Source: JBCCMB01 sp039026555
GTDB taxonomy: Bacteria; Pseudomonadota; Alphaproteobacteria; Caulobacterales; Hyphomonadaceae
Reading direction: 5' to 3'
Assembly (NCBI GenBank): GCA_039026555.1
Contig: JBCCMB010000059.1
Location: forward strand, 1 to 15,957
DNA length: 15,957 nt
Positions 6,011 to 14,082 of this stretch are shown here, piece by piece. The notes below the pieces were generated by a model, which worked only from the letters and a program-made list of their open reading frames with translations, ran no database searches and was not told where the DNA came from. Position 1 is the stretch's first letter, and every line of letters starts with the position of its first letter. Both the position numbers and the translations under genes were made by a program.

Positions 6011-7387
6011 ATGACCGATTGGTCTCCAAATTCCTGGCGCGCGAAACCCGCCAAGCACATTCCTGAGGATTATCCGGATCTCGCAAAACTCGCGACGGTT
6101 GAGGAGACGCTTAGCAGCTATCCACCCTTGGTTTTCGCAGGCGAGGCGCGGACGCTGAAATCTCGTTTGGCGGACGTCGCGGCGGGGCGGGCGTTTCTTC
6201 TACAGGGCGGCGATTGTGCAGAGAGCTTCAAAGAATTCCATCCGGACAATATCCGCGACACGTTTCGCGTGATCCTGCAAATGGCTGTGGCTTTGACCTT
6301 CGCCGCCGCAAAACCGGTGGTAAAGGTAGGCCGTATCGCGGGGCAGTTCGCAAAACCACGCTCGAGCCCCGTTGAAACGATCGACGGCGTCACGCTGCCC
6401 TCCTATCGCGGCGACAATATCAACGGGATGGACTTCACAGCGGAAGCCCGCATGCCGGACCCAGACCGTTTGCTGCGGGCGTATTCCCAGGGCGCGTCGA
6501 CTCTGAACTTGCTCCGCGCCTTTTCGAAAGGCGGGTATGCGGATCTCAACAATGTCCACAAATGGATGTTGGATTTCGTTGACCGGTCGCCGCAGGCCGA
6601 ACGCTATAGAGCGCTCGCTGATCGTATCACGGAAGCGATCGAGTTCATGGCGGCTTGCGGGGTCGATCCCAACAGTGCGCCTCCCATGGGCGAGGTGGAG
6701 TTCTATACTTCGCACGAGGCGCTTTTGTTGGGCTTTGAACAAGCGATGACTCGGGAAGATTCCACGCAACCCGGACATTGGTTCGACACCGCGGCGCATA
6801 TGGTGTGGATTGGCGACCGCACGCGGCAGCCGGACGGCGCACATGTCGAATTCTGTCGCGGTATTGAAAACCCGATCGGGATTAAATGCGGGCCGTCTTT
6901 GGATCCGGATGAATTGATCGAGCTGATCGACATCCTCAATCCGCGCGACGAAGCTGGGCGTATCGTCCTGATTGCGCGATTTGGCGCGAAGAATGTCGCC
7001 GCGGGCCTACCCAAGCTTGTCCAGGCGATCGAACGCGAGGGACGCACCGTTGTTTGGTCGTCAGACCCCATGCACGGCAACACGCTAAAGACGAGCACCG
7101 GCTTCAAAACGCGGCCGTTTGACAGAATTCTTTCCGAGGTCAGCGACTTCATCGATATTGTCGGAGCGGAGGGCGGCATTCCGGGTGGCGTTCACTTCGA
7201 AATGACCGGCCAAAACGTCACCGAATGCATCGGCGGCGCGCAGGCGATTTCTGAAGAAGATCTGTCATCCAGATACCACACGCATTGCGATCCGCGATTG
7301 AATGGCGAGCAAGCGCTTGAACTCGCCTTCTTAATCGCCGAGAAGCTCAGGTCTAAAAAGTCGGGCGTGGCGATCGCCGCGGAGTAG
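6011..7387 (+). CDS. aroG: 3-deoxy-7-phosphoheptulonate synthase, class II (DAHP synthase)
   Basis: This enzyme condenses phosphoenolpyruvate with erythrose-4-phosphate, the first step of the shikimate pathway. The 458-residue length fits the plant and Mycobacterium-like class II family, not the 350-residue class I enzymes. Metal ligands are visible: Cys69 in GGDCAE, His355 in DPMHGNT, Glu397 in VHFEMTG and Asp427 in THCDPRLN. Other family motifs are GQFAKPRSSP, FYTSHEALLL, WIGDRTRQ and GIKCGPSL. ATG 6011 is chosen because MTDWSPNSWRAKPAKHIP matches the family N-terminus; the frame extends upstream to a TTG at 5942 without family similarity. There is no strong Shine-Dalgarno. The symbol aroG follows Mycobacterium usage. 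A transporter gene follows after 37 nt. Confidence 0.95.
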   Translation: MTDWSPNSWRAKPAKHIPEDYPDLAKLATVEETLSSYPPLVFAGEARTLKSRLADVAAGRAFLLQGGDCAESFKEFHPDNIRDTFRVILQMAVALTFAAAKPVVKVGRIAGQFAKPRSSPVETIDGVTLPSYRGDNINGMDFTAEARMPDPDRLLRAYSQGASTLNLLRAFSKGGYADLNNVHKWMLDFVDRSPQAERYRALADRITEAIEFMAACGVDPNSAPPMGEVEFYTSHEALLLGFEQAMTREDSTQPGHWFDTAAHMVWIGDRTRQPDGAHVEFCRGIENPIGIKCGPSLDPDELIELIDILNPRDEAGRIVLIARFGAKNVAAGLPKLVQAIEREGRTVVWSSDPMHGNTLKTSTGFKTRPFDRILSEVSDFIDIVGAEGGIPGGVHFEMTGQNVTECIGGAQAISEEDLSSRYHTHCDPRLNGEQALELAFLIAEKLRSKKSGVAIAAE

Positions 7388-7424
7388 CTCCTCCGCCGCT
7401 TCCCCAAGTCCGCAAAGGGAAGCC

Positions 7425-8816
7425 ATGACCGCCAAACCGCAAGCGCCCGCCTGGTTGAACCCGGCGGCGATCGTAGACCTTCTGAAACTCGCAGTGCCTG
7501 TGGCGCTGTCGCGTGCGGCTGTCATGTTGATGTCGTTCACGGACGCCGTCGTGCTCGGCCGCAACGCCGAGTTGGAACTGCCCTTTATCACGAACGGATA
7601 TCTGCTCGTCGGCATGGGCATGGCGATCGGCATGGGCGTGCTTCAAGGCGTGCAGGTCTTTACCGCCGAATTGTCCGGAAACGGCTATCAGCGCGACACA
7701 GGGCGTATTTTAAGGCGCGGGTTGGGGGTTGGGCTCATACTAGGTGTGATCTTCACGCTGATCGGCTATTTCAGCGCCGACGCTTTGTTTCGCGCCTTGG
7801 GTTTCGAGCCCGAGATCGCGGAAGGCACGGCGTCGGCGACGCGAATCCTATCCTTAGGTCTGATCGGCCACATGCTCGCCATTGGCGGATCGCTCTATCT
7901 GGAAGCTTTGCGGAAACCAATATTGGTGACCGTGCTGATGTATATCGGCGTGGTCATCAATTTGGTGATCGATCTTGCTTTGGTCGCTGGCTGGTGGGGC
8001 TTTCCGAAACTCGGCGCGGACGGCGTGGCCTGGGCGACGACGGGCACGCGCTTTGCGCTCACCTTGGCCTTCTTCGTGGTGATTTGGATGCTGACGCCGG
8101 GGTTTAAACGCTCGTCGCCGGCGCCGAAAGATGAATTCTGGCGTCAAAACACGGTCGGCGTTGGCGGCGCAGTCGCCAATGTTGCGGAGTTTGGCGGGTT
8201 CAATTTCTCATTCGTGATCGCCACCTGGGTCAGCATTGCGGCGGGCACCGTCTACTCGCTCGCCATCCAGCCGATTTTTTTGACCTTCATGCTGTTTATG
8301 GGCATTGGCACCGCGACAAGCGTTCGCGTCGCCGAAGCGTACGGACGCAAGGATGGAGACGGCGTCCGCGAAGCGGCGCGCTTGGGCGTGACCGCTTGTA
8401 TCGCCGCGGGTCTGGTTATGAGCACGCTGATGTGGGTGTTTAAAGATCCACTCGCCCGCCTGATGCTGGCCGAGGACGCCACATTCAACGGACAAGCGCT
8501 GTTGCCGGCGCTCACCGCCATCATCGGCCTTGCCGCGTTCGTGGCGCTGTTCGATGGACTTCAAGGCGTCGCATCGATGGCGCTGCGCGCTCAAGAGATT
8601 GTTTGGCCGTCCGCGATCATTCAGATCGGCTCTTATTTCATCCTAATGCTGCCGTTAGCCTATTGGCTGGCTATCCCCATGGGTGGGGGCGCAATGGGCG
8701 TGATGCAGGGCGTCGCGGTGACGTCTGTAATCGCCGCGCTCGCTCAAACAGCGTGGCTGGAATTGAAAGCGGCGCGAAGGCCAAGCCTACGCGCCGCTCC
8801 CAAAACCATCGGTTAA
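7425..8816 (+). CDS. MATE-family multidrug/metabolite efflux transporter
   Basis: The 463-residue hydrophobic protein has repeated membrane segments in two similar halves, as expected for a 12-helix MATE antiporter of the inner membrane that exports organic cations or metabolites using a Na+ or H+ gradient. Supporting stretches are LLKLAVPVALSRAAVMLMSF near the N-terminus, LYLEALRKPILVT (the family LqalrrP-type motif) mid-protein, GIGTATSVRVAEAYGRKD at the start of the second half, and LFDGLQGVASMALRAQ. The start at ATG 7425 has AAGGGA just upstream. It follows the DAHP synthase by 37 nt on the same strand, so the two may be co-transcribed. The substrate cannot be told from sequence. It converges on hup, with only 6 nt between the two stop codons' coding ends. 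Confidence 0.92.
   Translation: MTAKPQAPAWLNPAAIVDLLKLAVPVALSRAAVMLMSFTDAVVLGRNAELELPFITNGYLLVGMGMAIGMGVLQGVQVFTAELSGNGYQRDTGRILRRGLGVGLILGVIFTLIGYFSADALFRALGFEPEIAEGTASATRILSLGLIGHMLAIGGSLYLEALRKPILVTVLMYIGVVINLVIDLALVAGWWGFPKLGADGVAWATTGTRFALTLAFFVVIWMLTPGFKRSSPAPKDEFWRQNTVGVGGAVANVAEFGGFNFSFVIATWVSIAAGTVYSLAIQPIFLTFMLFMGIGTATSVRVAEAYGRKDGDGVREAARLGVTACIAAGLVMSTLMWVFKDPLARLMLAEDATFNGQALLPALTAIIGLAAFVALFDGLQGVASMALRAQEIVWPSAIIQIGSYFILMLPLAYWLAIPMGGGAMGVMQGVAVTSVIAALAQTAWLELKAARRPSLRAAPKTIG
8768..8798 (-). terminator. Candidate hup terminator embedded in the 3' end of the MATE gene
   Basis: AGCGGCGCG (8768-8776) and CGCGCCGCT (8790-8798) form a perfect 9-bp GC-rich stem around a 13-nt loop that itself contains GGC/GCC. 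Read on the minus strand it begins 25 nt past the hup stop and is followed by TTCAATTCC. It lies inside MATE codons, where no separate intergenic space exists. A smaller hairpin, ATCGGT/ACCGAT at 8808-8823, spans both stop codons. Confidence 0.35.
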
Positions 8817-8822
8817 GACCGA

Positions 8823-9089
8823 TTAGATGTCCTTCAAAGCCGAGGCCGGTTTGAAAGCCGCCGACGTGCGTGCGGCGATCTGAATGGTCTTGCCTGTCGC
8901 CGGGTTGCGCCCTTCGCGTGCGGCGCGGGTTTTCGCGACGAACGTTCCGAAACCGGCAAGTGCGACTTGCTCGCCGCTTTTCAAAGCGCCGGAAATGGAA
9001 TCGAAGACAGCATCTACCGCGCGGCCTGCGTCGGCTTGGGTCATGCCGGCCGCATCAGCGACGGCTTTGCAGAGCTCGGACTTGTTCAT
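8823..9089 (-). CDS. hup: HU-family DNA-binding protein
   Basis: This 88-residue protein is a bacterial histone-like HU/IHF-family subunit that dimerises and bends DNA without strong sequence specificity, acting in nucleoid organisation, replication and recombination. It starts MNKSELCKAVADAAGMTQ and carries the family signature in GFGTFVAKTRAAREGRNPATG, with the intercalating proline of the beta-arm in RNPATGK. The start is fixed by AAGGAGG six bases upstream on the minus strand; the frame is open further upstream but without family similarity. Length and lack of IHF-specific residues favour HU over IHF. In many proteobacteria hup directly follows lon; here it is 3.7 kb away and inverted, in a convergent arrangement with the MATE gene. 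Confidence 0.95.
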   Translation of the reverse strand: MNKSELCKAVADAAGMTQADAGRAVDAVFDSISGALKSGEQVALAGFGTFVAKTRAAREGRNPATGKTIQIAARTSAAFKPASALKDI

Positions 9090-9180
9090 AGGTCCCTCCT
9101 TTATGCTCACCGCAACTGATTGGCGGCGAATGGCGCGATGTCGCAGCCGAAACTTTGATTCGTCTAGCCCCAAAACCGCT

Positions 9181-9200
9181 AAAACCCCCGTAAACACGGG
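9181..9200 (-). terminator. Terminator downstream of the DUF429-like gene
   Basis: On the minus strand CCCGT-GTTT-ACGGG is followed by GGTTTT and begins immediately after the stop codon of the DUF429-like gene. The stem has only 5 bp, but the tetraloop and T-run placement are those of a small intrinsic terminator. It would insulate hup from upstream transcription. Confidence 0.5.
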
Positions 9201-10112
9201 CTATATCCCCAAAATCCAACCTTCTTCGGTGGAAATTTCGTGTTTGACCGTCTCCGACAAGCCGTGATCGGGCTCAAACAAAGGCCCAAGGCGGTCGGAT
9301 TCGTCTAGCTCAGCGAACCATTCGGCGAGAATTCGAACCTGGGTTTCGTCCTTAATCTCGCCTGGTTTCGGGCTTTGCGGCCGCATAGAGGGGTAGACTT
9401 CACAGGCTACAATATCCACGCCGTCGAAAGTTTCCGGCGTCGGCGCTTCTAACCCGAGTTCAAACGGCCAGAGCCGCATGCCCTCAAACTGGGCGCGGAG
9501 TTTATGGACAGCGGGCAGCCCTGTAAGCGTCTGGCCTCCGACGGCTCCGGCATACGCGATTTTCCAAACTGGCTGTGGTCGACCTAGCTTAGACTTTAGC
9601 GCAGCTAACTCCGCTTGGCGGAATTCGGCGACGTCGTCAGGCCCATGTTCTCGTGACTTTTTCATGGTCAATGTGGTGAGCACGTCGCGCTTTGAGCAGC
9701 CCCAAAAGGGGAAGGGTCCATCGGACATCAAACGGTTCATCCGCGCGGCCAAGGCGAAACGGTTATTGGCGTTATCGGGCTTGTCCTTCATTTCTTTGAG
9801 CAGGAAGTCGCGCATCCGCGTCCATGCGGGCGCGTCGCCTTTGAGCTTTAATGCGTCAGCCGTTCCGGCCGGGTAGCCGAATGGAAAATCGAACCCCAAC
9901 AGGATGCGGTCGCCTCGGCGGATGAGGCGGGTCAGCAATTCGGTCAATTCATCCACGGCTTGCGCGCGCGTCGGCGGATTGGACGCTCGAAACGCAAGCC
10001 GAAAGCGCGCGTCCGGAACAAGCGCCCCGATCCAGATGCTGTCGACGCCCGTGGTCGGCTTCGCGGCGGCGCTCCAATCCACCATGATGTAGCTGTTGAA
10101 TAGGCGCGCCAT
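9201..10112 (-). CDS. DUF429-like protein of unknown function (predicted RNase H-like fold)
   Basis: I do not recognise a characterised homologue. The 303-residue protein has the layout of DUF429-type proteins: an N-terminal beta-strand with acidic residue and small residues (IMVDWSAA, Asp12) followed by DSIWIG, then LLGFDFPFGYP with Asp75, then ACEVYPSMRP with Glu238, and a C-terminal EEGWILGI. Such spaced acidic residues suggest an RNase H-like or actin-like core, but no enzymatic role is established for the family as far as I know. No signal peptide or membrane segment is evident, so it is probably cytoplasmic. ATG 10112 has GGGAG nine bases upstream; TTG 10121 and ATG 10085 are alternatives. 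It lies between two terminators, so it is probably a single-gene transcript or depends on read-through from the oxidoreductase gene. Confidence 0.8.
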   Translation of the reverse strand: MARLFNSYIMVDWSAAAKPTTGVDSIWIGALVPDARFRLAFRASNPPTRAQAVDELTELLTRLIRRGDRILLGFDFPFGYPAGTADALKLKGDAPAWTRMRDFLLKEMKDKPDNANNRFALAARMNRLMSDGPFPFWGCSKRDVLTTLTMKKSREHGPDDVAEFRQAELAALKSKLGRPQPVWKIAYAGAVGGQTLTGLPAVHKLRAQFEGMRLWPFELGLEAPTPETFDGVDIVACEVYPSMRPQSPKPGEIKDETQVRILAEWFAELDESDRLGPLFEPDHGLSETVKHEISTEEGWILGI

Positions 10113-10154
10113 CGCCGGCAACTCCCAGATAAGGGCGGGTTCGCCCCGTCACAT

Positions 10155-10184
10155 AAAAGCGGAGGCGTCGTCCGACGCCTCCGC
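10155..10184 (-). terminator. Rho-independent terminator downstream of the oxidoreductase gene
   Basis: GCGGAGGCGTCG (10159-10170) and CGACGCCTCCGC (10173-10184) form a perfect 12-bp GC-rich inverted repeat, realistically 11 bp with a 4-nt loop. On the minus strand it is followed at once by TTTTATG. It starts 66 nt past the stop of the oxidoreductase gene and is about 45 nt before the DUF429-like start. Confidence 0.88.
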
Positions 10185-10249
10185 ACCCAATTTGTTGGCG
10201 ATACAATATGACGCCGACCGGTCAAGCCGCCTCGGCGCCTGACGCGCTG

Positions 10250-11272
10250 TTAAACGAGTTTTACCAGCATTTTTCCGGTATTTCCGCCTTTGAATAGGCC
10301 GAGAAACGCGTCCAATGTCGTTTCCACCCCTTCATTGACAGTCTCTTCGTATTTGAGCTGACCCGCGCCGATCCAACTCGCCATATCGCGAATAAAGTCC
10401 GGCATCATGTCGGCCATGTCCGTCACGATGAAGCCTTCAATGCGGATGCGTTTGGGGATGACGCTGATAATGTTCCAGGGACCCGGTTCAGGCGTCGTGG
10501 CGTTGTAGCCGGAAATCATGCCGCAAATCGGAAAACGCGCGCCGACGCGGGCGGCGTCCAACGCAGCGACGAGGTGATCTCCGCCCACATTGTCGAAATA
10601 AACATCTATACCTTTGGGCGCCGCCGCCTTAAGCGCGTCCGTCAACGCTTGTCCGCCGCCGACGGCTTTGTAATCAATCGTTTTGTCGACGCCGATGCTT
10701 TCCAGCCATGCGCATTTGTCTGCGCCGCCCGCCGAACCAATTACGGTGCAGCCTTTGATCTTTGCAATTTGGCACACGATTGAGCCGACGGCGCCGGCGG
10801 CGCCGGATACGAAAACGGTTTCGCCCTCTTTCGGTTGGCCGATCCGCAGCAATCCGCCATAAGCTGTCAGGCCCGGCATCCCGGCGACACCCAAAAACGC
10901 CTGTGGCGGAAGCCCAGCGGCGGGGAGTTTCTGCATCATCACGTCCGCAGGCTTTGCGACGTACGCTTCGCGCCAGCCCGCCATGGAGTTGACCATATCA
11001 CCAGGCGCAAAACCCGGATCATTGGACGCAATCACTTCGCCGACCGCGCCGCCCTCTAAAGCCGCGCCAATCTGAAACGGCGGCACGTAGCTCTCCCGGT
11101 CCATCATACGCCCGCGCATATAGGGGTCGACCGACAGCCAATGATTGCGAACTTGAACCTCGCCGTCGCCTGGCGCCGCGATCTCCGCGGTGGCGAGTTC
11201 GAAACTGTCGTGGCTCGGCATGCCGATAGGTCGCAACTTTAAACGCCATTCGCGTGATGTGAGTGTAGACAT
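10250..11272 (-). CDS. Medium-chain NADP-dependent oxidoreductase (CurA / alkenal reductase-like)
   Basis: The 340-residue protein belongs to the zinc-free medium-chain dehydrogenase/reductase group that includes E. coli CurA (YncB), plant double-bond reductases and prostaglandin reductases. These use NADPH to reduce the C=C bond of alpha,beta-unsaturated ketones and aldehydes. Family motifs are NHWLSVDPYMRGRM near 43-56, GMPGLTAYGGLL near 131-142, the Rossmann nucleotide-binding loop VSGAAGAVGS at 155-164, DVYFDNVGGD and CGMISGYN. No zinc-ligand cysteine set is present. ATG 11272 is preceded by GGAGG with seven bases of spacing; the frame continues upstream but the longer start lacks support. 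The substrate is unknown. It diverges from the Gfo/Idh gene across a 172-nt gap in which I could not identify a confident promoter. Confidence 0.92.
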   Translation of the reverse strand: MSTLTSREWRLKLRPIGMPSHDSFELATAEIAAPGDGEVQVRNHWLSVDPYMRGRMMDRESYVPPFQIGAALEGGAVGEVIASNDPGFAPGDMVNSMAGWREAYVAKPADVMMQKLPAAGLPPQAFLGVAGMPGLTAYGGLLRIGQPKEGETVFVSGAAGAVGSIVCQIAKIKGCTVIGSAGGADKCAWLESIGVDKTIDYKAVGGGQALTDALKAAAPKGIDVYFDNVGGDHLVAALDAARVGARFPICGMISGYNATTPEPGPWNIISVIPKRIRIEGFIVTDMADMMPDFIRDMASWIGAGQLKYEETVNEGVETTLDAFLGLFKGGNTGKMLVKLV

Positions 11273-11444
11273 GGCAAGTCCTCCATAAATGTTTGGCGGC
11301 ACCTCAACGCATAATGTGGATTTGGCCAATCATCTCGCCGCGGCGCCTGACGCGAACCGTCATGGAGTGTGATCGCTTCCGCGGCATCTGTGCGTTATAG
11401 AGGCGACAGCACAGAGTTTTTTAGTCGCTTAGAAGGATGAGGTA

Positions 11445-12365
11445 TTGGACAAGCTACGCATCGGGTTGATCGGCGCCGGCGTCTTCGGTGGATATCACGC
11501 CCAGAAGATTGTCGCGTCCGACGCGGCCGACTTCGTGGGTGTTTCTGATTTCAGCGCTGATGCGCGTGAGGCGCTCATCGCGAAGGTTGGCGAGGGCGAT
11601 GGTTTTGCGGAGACTGGCGCCTTAATCGACGCCAGCGATGCGGTGATTATCGCTACGCCGGCGACAACGCACGCCGACTTCGTTGAGCAATGCCTTAGGG
11701 CCGGCCGCCACGTATTGGTGGAAAAGCCCCTAGCGCTCACGGGCGCAACGGCCGAGAAACTCGCGGCGTTGGCGGTGCAAGACAATCTTGTGCTCCAGGT
11801 CGGCCACCAGGAGCGCTTTGTTTTCAAGGCCATGGGCGTGCTCGGGGCCGGCGAACAACCCACCTATGTTGAGGCGCGTCGAGAGGCGCCGCCATCGCCG
11901 ACCGGCCGTTGTGAAGACGTCAGCGTCGTGTTCGATCTGATGATCCACGACATTGATCTCGCGGCCGCCTTGCTGGGTCATGATTTATCGGTGCTCGACG
12001 TTCAAGGGCGCTCGGCCCAAACCAATTTACTTGATGAAGCGAGCGCCACGCTCTCCGGCCCAGGCGGCAAAGCGAAACTCCGCGCCAGCCGCTGCGCGCA
12101 AGAGCGAAAGCGGACCATGCTTATCGATTATCCCTCCGGCCGCGTCGAGATCGATTTCCTGGCGCGCACCGTGCTCAACGAAACACCGTTCGACATTAAA
12201 CTCGACGTCTCAGAGGAATTGCCGGACCCGCTGCAGGCGGCGGACGAGGCCTTTATCGCCGCTTGTTTGGGACGCGGCGCATCTCCGATCCCCGGGACGG
12301 TGGGCGCGCGCGCCGCGAAACTGGCTGAAGCCATTGAAAATGCGGCGGCAATTCCCGCGACATGA
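11445..12365 (+). CDS. Gfo/Idh/MocA-family NAD(P)-dependent oxidoreductase
   Basis: The 306-residue protein has an N-terminal Rossmann domain with the dinucleotide motif GLIGAGVFG at residues 7-15, the family signature HVLVEKPLAL with Glu93-Lys94-Pro95, and the VFDLMIHDIDLA segment near 160-171 whose His166 and Asp167 fit the conserved active-site region. Members oxidise or reduce sugars, inositols, UDP-sugars and related polyols; the substrate cannot be assigned here. The start is TTG 11445, with AAGGA seven bases upstream. The nearby ATG at 11437 is out of frame. The protein is shorter than typical 330-400-residue members, mainly in the C-terminal domain. nadE follows after 61 nt on the same strand, so co-transcription is possible, though the two functions need not be linked. 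Confidence 0.9.
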   Translation: MDKLRIGLIGAGVFGGYHAQKIVASDAADFVGVSDFSADAREALIAKVGEGDGFAETGALIDASDAVIIATPATTHADFVEQCLRAGRHVLVEKPLALTGATAEKLAALAVQDNLVLQVGHQERFVFKAMGVLGAGEQPTYVEARREAPPSPTGRCEDVSVVFDLMIHDIDLAAALLGHDLSVLDVQGRSAQTNLLDEASATLSGPGGKAKLRASRCAQERKRTMLIDYPSGRVEIDFLARTVLNETPFDIKLDVSEELPDPLQAADEAFIAACLGRGASPIPGTVGARAAKLAEAIENAAAIPAT

Positions 12366-12426
12366 CATCTGAAGGGTAAGCGGCGGCGGCATTGCGCCTC
12401 TGGCCGACGCAGCCTAATCAAAAGTC

Positions 12427-14082
12427 ATGAGCGACCGGTTATCCATTCTCTCCGCCCAGTTAAACCCGTGTGTTGGAGATGTCGGCGGCAATCTCGCCAA
12501 AGCGCGCGAAGCGTTAGCGTATGCTCAGGGGCAAGGCGCCGATTTGGTCGTACTTCCGGAGCTGTTCTTGATTGGCTATCCGCCGGAAGATTTGGTGATG
12601 CGTCCGTCCGCTGTCGCAGCCTGTCGCGCCGCGGTGGAAGCGCTGGCGCGAGAAACACACCCTGACGGGCCTGGAGTTATCATCGGCGCGCCATGGGCGG
12701 AAGAGAATAAACTCTACAACGCCGCAATTTTGCTTAGCGACGGCGACGTGGCGACGGTGCGTTTCAAACACGAATTGCCGAATTACGGCGTTTTCGATGA
12801 AAAACGCGTCTTCGATCCTGGCCCCATTCCCGAGCCCGTCCGATTTCGCGGCGTAGGACTAGGATTGCCGATCTGCGAGGACATGTGGTGGGAGACGGTG
12901 CCGCGTGCTTTGGCGGAGCAGGGCGCTGAAATCCTGCTTAGCCCTAATGGGTCGCCTTGGCGGCGCAACAAGCGCGAGGTGCGCAAACAAGCCTTCGACA
13001 CATGGGCCGATATCCGCTTGCCCTACATCTATGTGAACCAGGTCGGCGGCCAGGATGAATTGGCGTTTGACGGTGCATCTTTCGCGGTCGATGCGCGCGG
13101 GCGGCATGTGCAGCAATTGCCGAATTTTGAAGAGATCTACGGCCTCAGCGTTTGGGAACGCACGCCGATGGGCCTGATGTGCCTGGATGCGGACCGCGCA
13201 GACTTGTTGGAAGGCCAAGAAGAAATTTATCGTGCGGCGATGGCAGGCCTTGGCGATTATGTGGGCAAAACGGGGTTTCCAGGCGTTGTATTGGGTATGT
13301 CTGGCGGCATAGATTCGGCGCTGACCGCCGCGATCGCCGTCGATGCTCTGGGAGCCGACAACGTCTGGTGTGTGATGATGCCTTATCGTTACACTAGCCG
13401 CTCAAGTCTGGAGGATGCCGAAGCATGCGCCGAAGCTCTCGGAGCACGCTATGACACGATCCCGATCAATCCCGCCGCGCAAGCGTTCGATCAGATGTTG
13501 AAGTACAGCTTCACAGGCCGCAGCGTGGACACGACGGAAGAAAACATTCAATCGCGCGTGCGGGGCCTAACGCTGATGGCGCTGTCGAACAAATTTGGCC
13601 ATATGGTGGTCACCACGGGCAACAAATCGGAGATGGCCGTCGGATACGCCACGCTTTACGGCGATATGTGCGGCGGCTATAATCCATTGAAAGATCTATA
13701 CAAAACTGAGGTGTTTGAGCTCGCGAGATGGCGAAACAAACATCATCCATCTGGCGCATTGGGGCCGGAAGGAGAGGTGATCCCACACCGCATCATCACG
13801 AAGCCGCCGAGCGCTGAATTACGCGAAGATCAAAAAGATGAGGATTCACTGCCGCCATATCCGGTGCTAGACGATATTTTGCGCGGGCTGATCGAAGCGG
13901 AAGAAAGCGTCGACAGCCTCATCGCGCGCGGCCATGATCGCGCAACCGTGAAACGTGTGGAGAACTTGCTGCATATCAATGAGTACAAACGTCGACAGGC
14001 GCCCCCGGGGGTCAAAACCGGACTCAAAAATTTCGGCCGAGGGCGGCGCTATCCCTTGGTCAATCGCTGGCGTGATGATTAG
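12427..14082 (+). CDS. nadE: Glutamine-dependent NAD+ synthetase
   Basis: The 551-residue enzyme makes NAD+ from nicotinic acid adenine dinucleotide, ATP and glutamine, the last step of NAD synthesis. Two domains are visible. The N-terminal nitrilase-type glutaminase (about 1-260) has the triad Glu45 in VLPELF, Lys114 in RFKHELPNYG and Cys150 in LPICEDMW. The C-terminal synthetase has the ATP pyrophosphatase P-loop SGGIDS at 292-297, followed by TTGNKSE and YGDMCGGYNPLKDLYKT. The C-terminus RRYPLVNRWRDD is typical of the family. The presence of the amidase domain means ammonia is delivered from glutamine, unlike the shorter E. coli NadE. ATG 12427 fits the family N-terminus (ILSAQLNPCVGD) although the Shine-Dalgarno is weak. 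The last eight bases overlap the chosen start of the next gene. Confidence 0.96.
   Translation: MSDRLSILSAQLNPCVGDVGGNLAKAREALAYAQGQGADLVVLPELFLIGYPPEDLVMRPSAVAACRAAVEALARETHPDGPGVIIGAPWAEENKLYNAAILLSDGDVATVRFKHELPNYGVFDEKRVFDPGPIPEPVRFRGVGLGLPICEDMWWETVPRALAEQGAEILLSPNGSPWRRNKREVRKQAFDTWADIRLPYIYVNQVGGQDELAFDGASFAVDARGRHVQQLPNFEEIYGLSVWERTPMGLMCLDADRADLLEGQEEIYRAAMAGLGDYVGKTGFPGVVLGMSGGIDSALTAAIAVDALGADNVWCVMMPYRYTSRSSLEDAEACAEALGARYDTIPINPAAQAFDQMLKYSFTGRSVDTTEENIQSRVRGLTLMALSNKFGHMVVTTGNKSEMAVGYATLYGDMCGGYNPLKDLYKTEVFELARWRNKHHPSGALGPEGEVIPHRIITKPPSAELREDQKDEDSLPPYPVLDDILRGLIEAEESVDSLIARGHDRATVKRVENLLHINEYKRRQAPPGVKTGLKNFGRGRRYPLVNRWRDD

Noticed and set aside
5846..6058. 71-residue N-terminal extension of the transaldolase
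   Set aside because: It crosses the divergent promoter region and the DAHP synthase start, and the family begins at MKFFIDT.
6200..6844. Long minus-strand open frame inside the DAHP synthase gene (214 residues)
   Set aside because: It lies wholly antisense to conserved enzyme codons and shows no recognisable domain.
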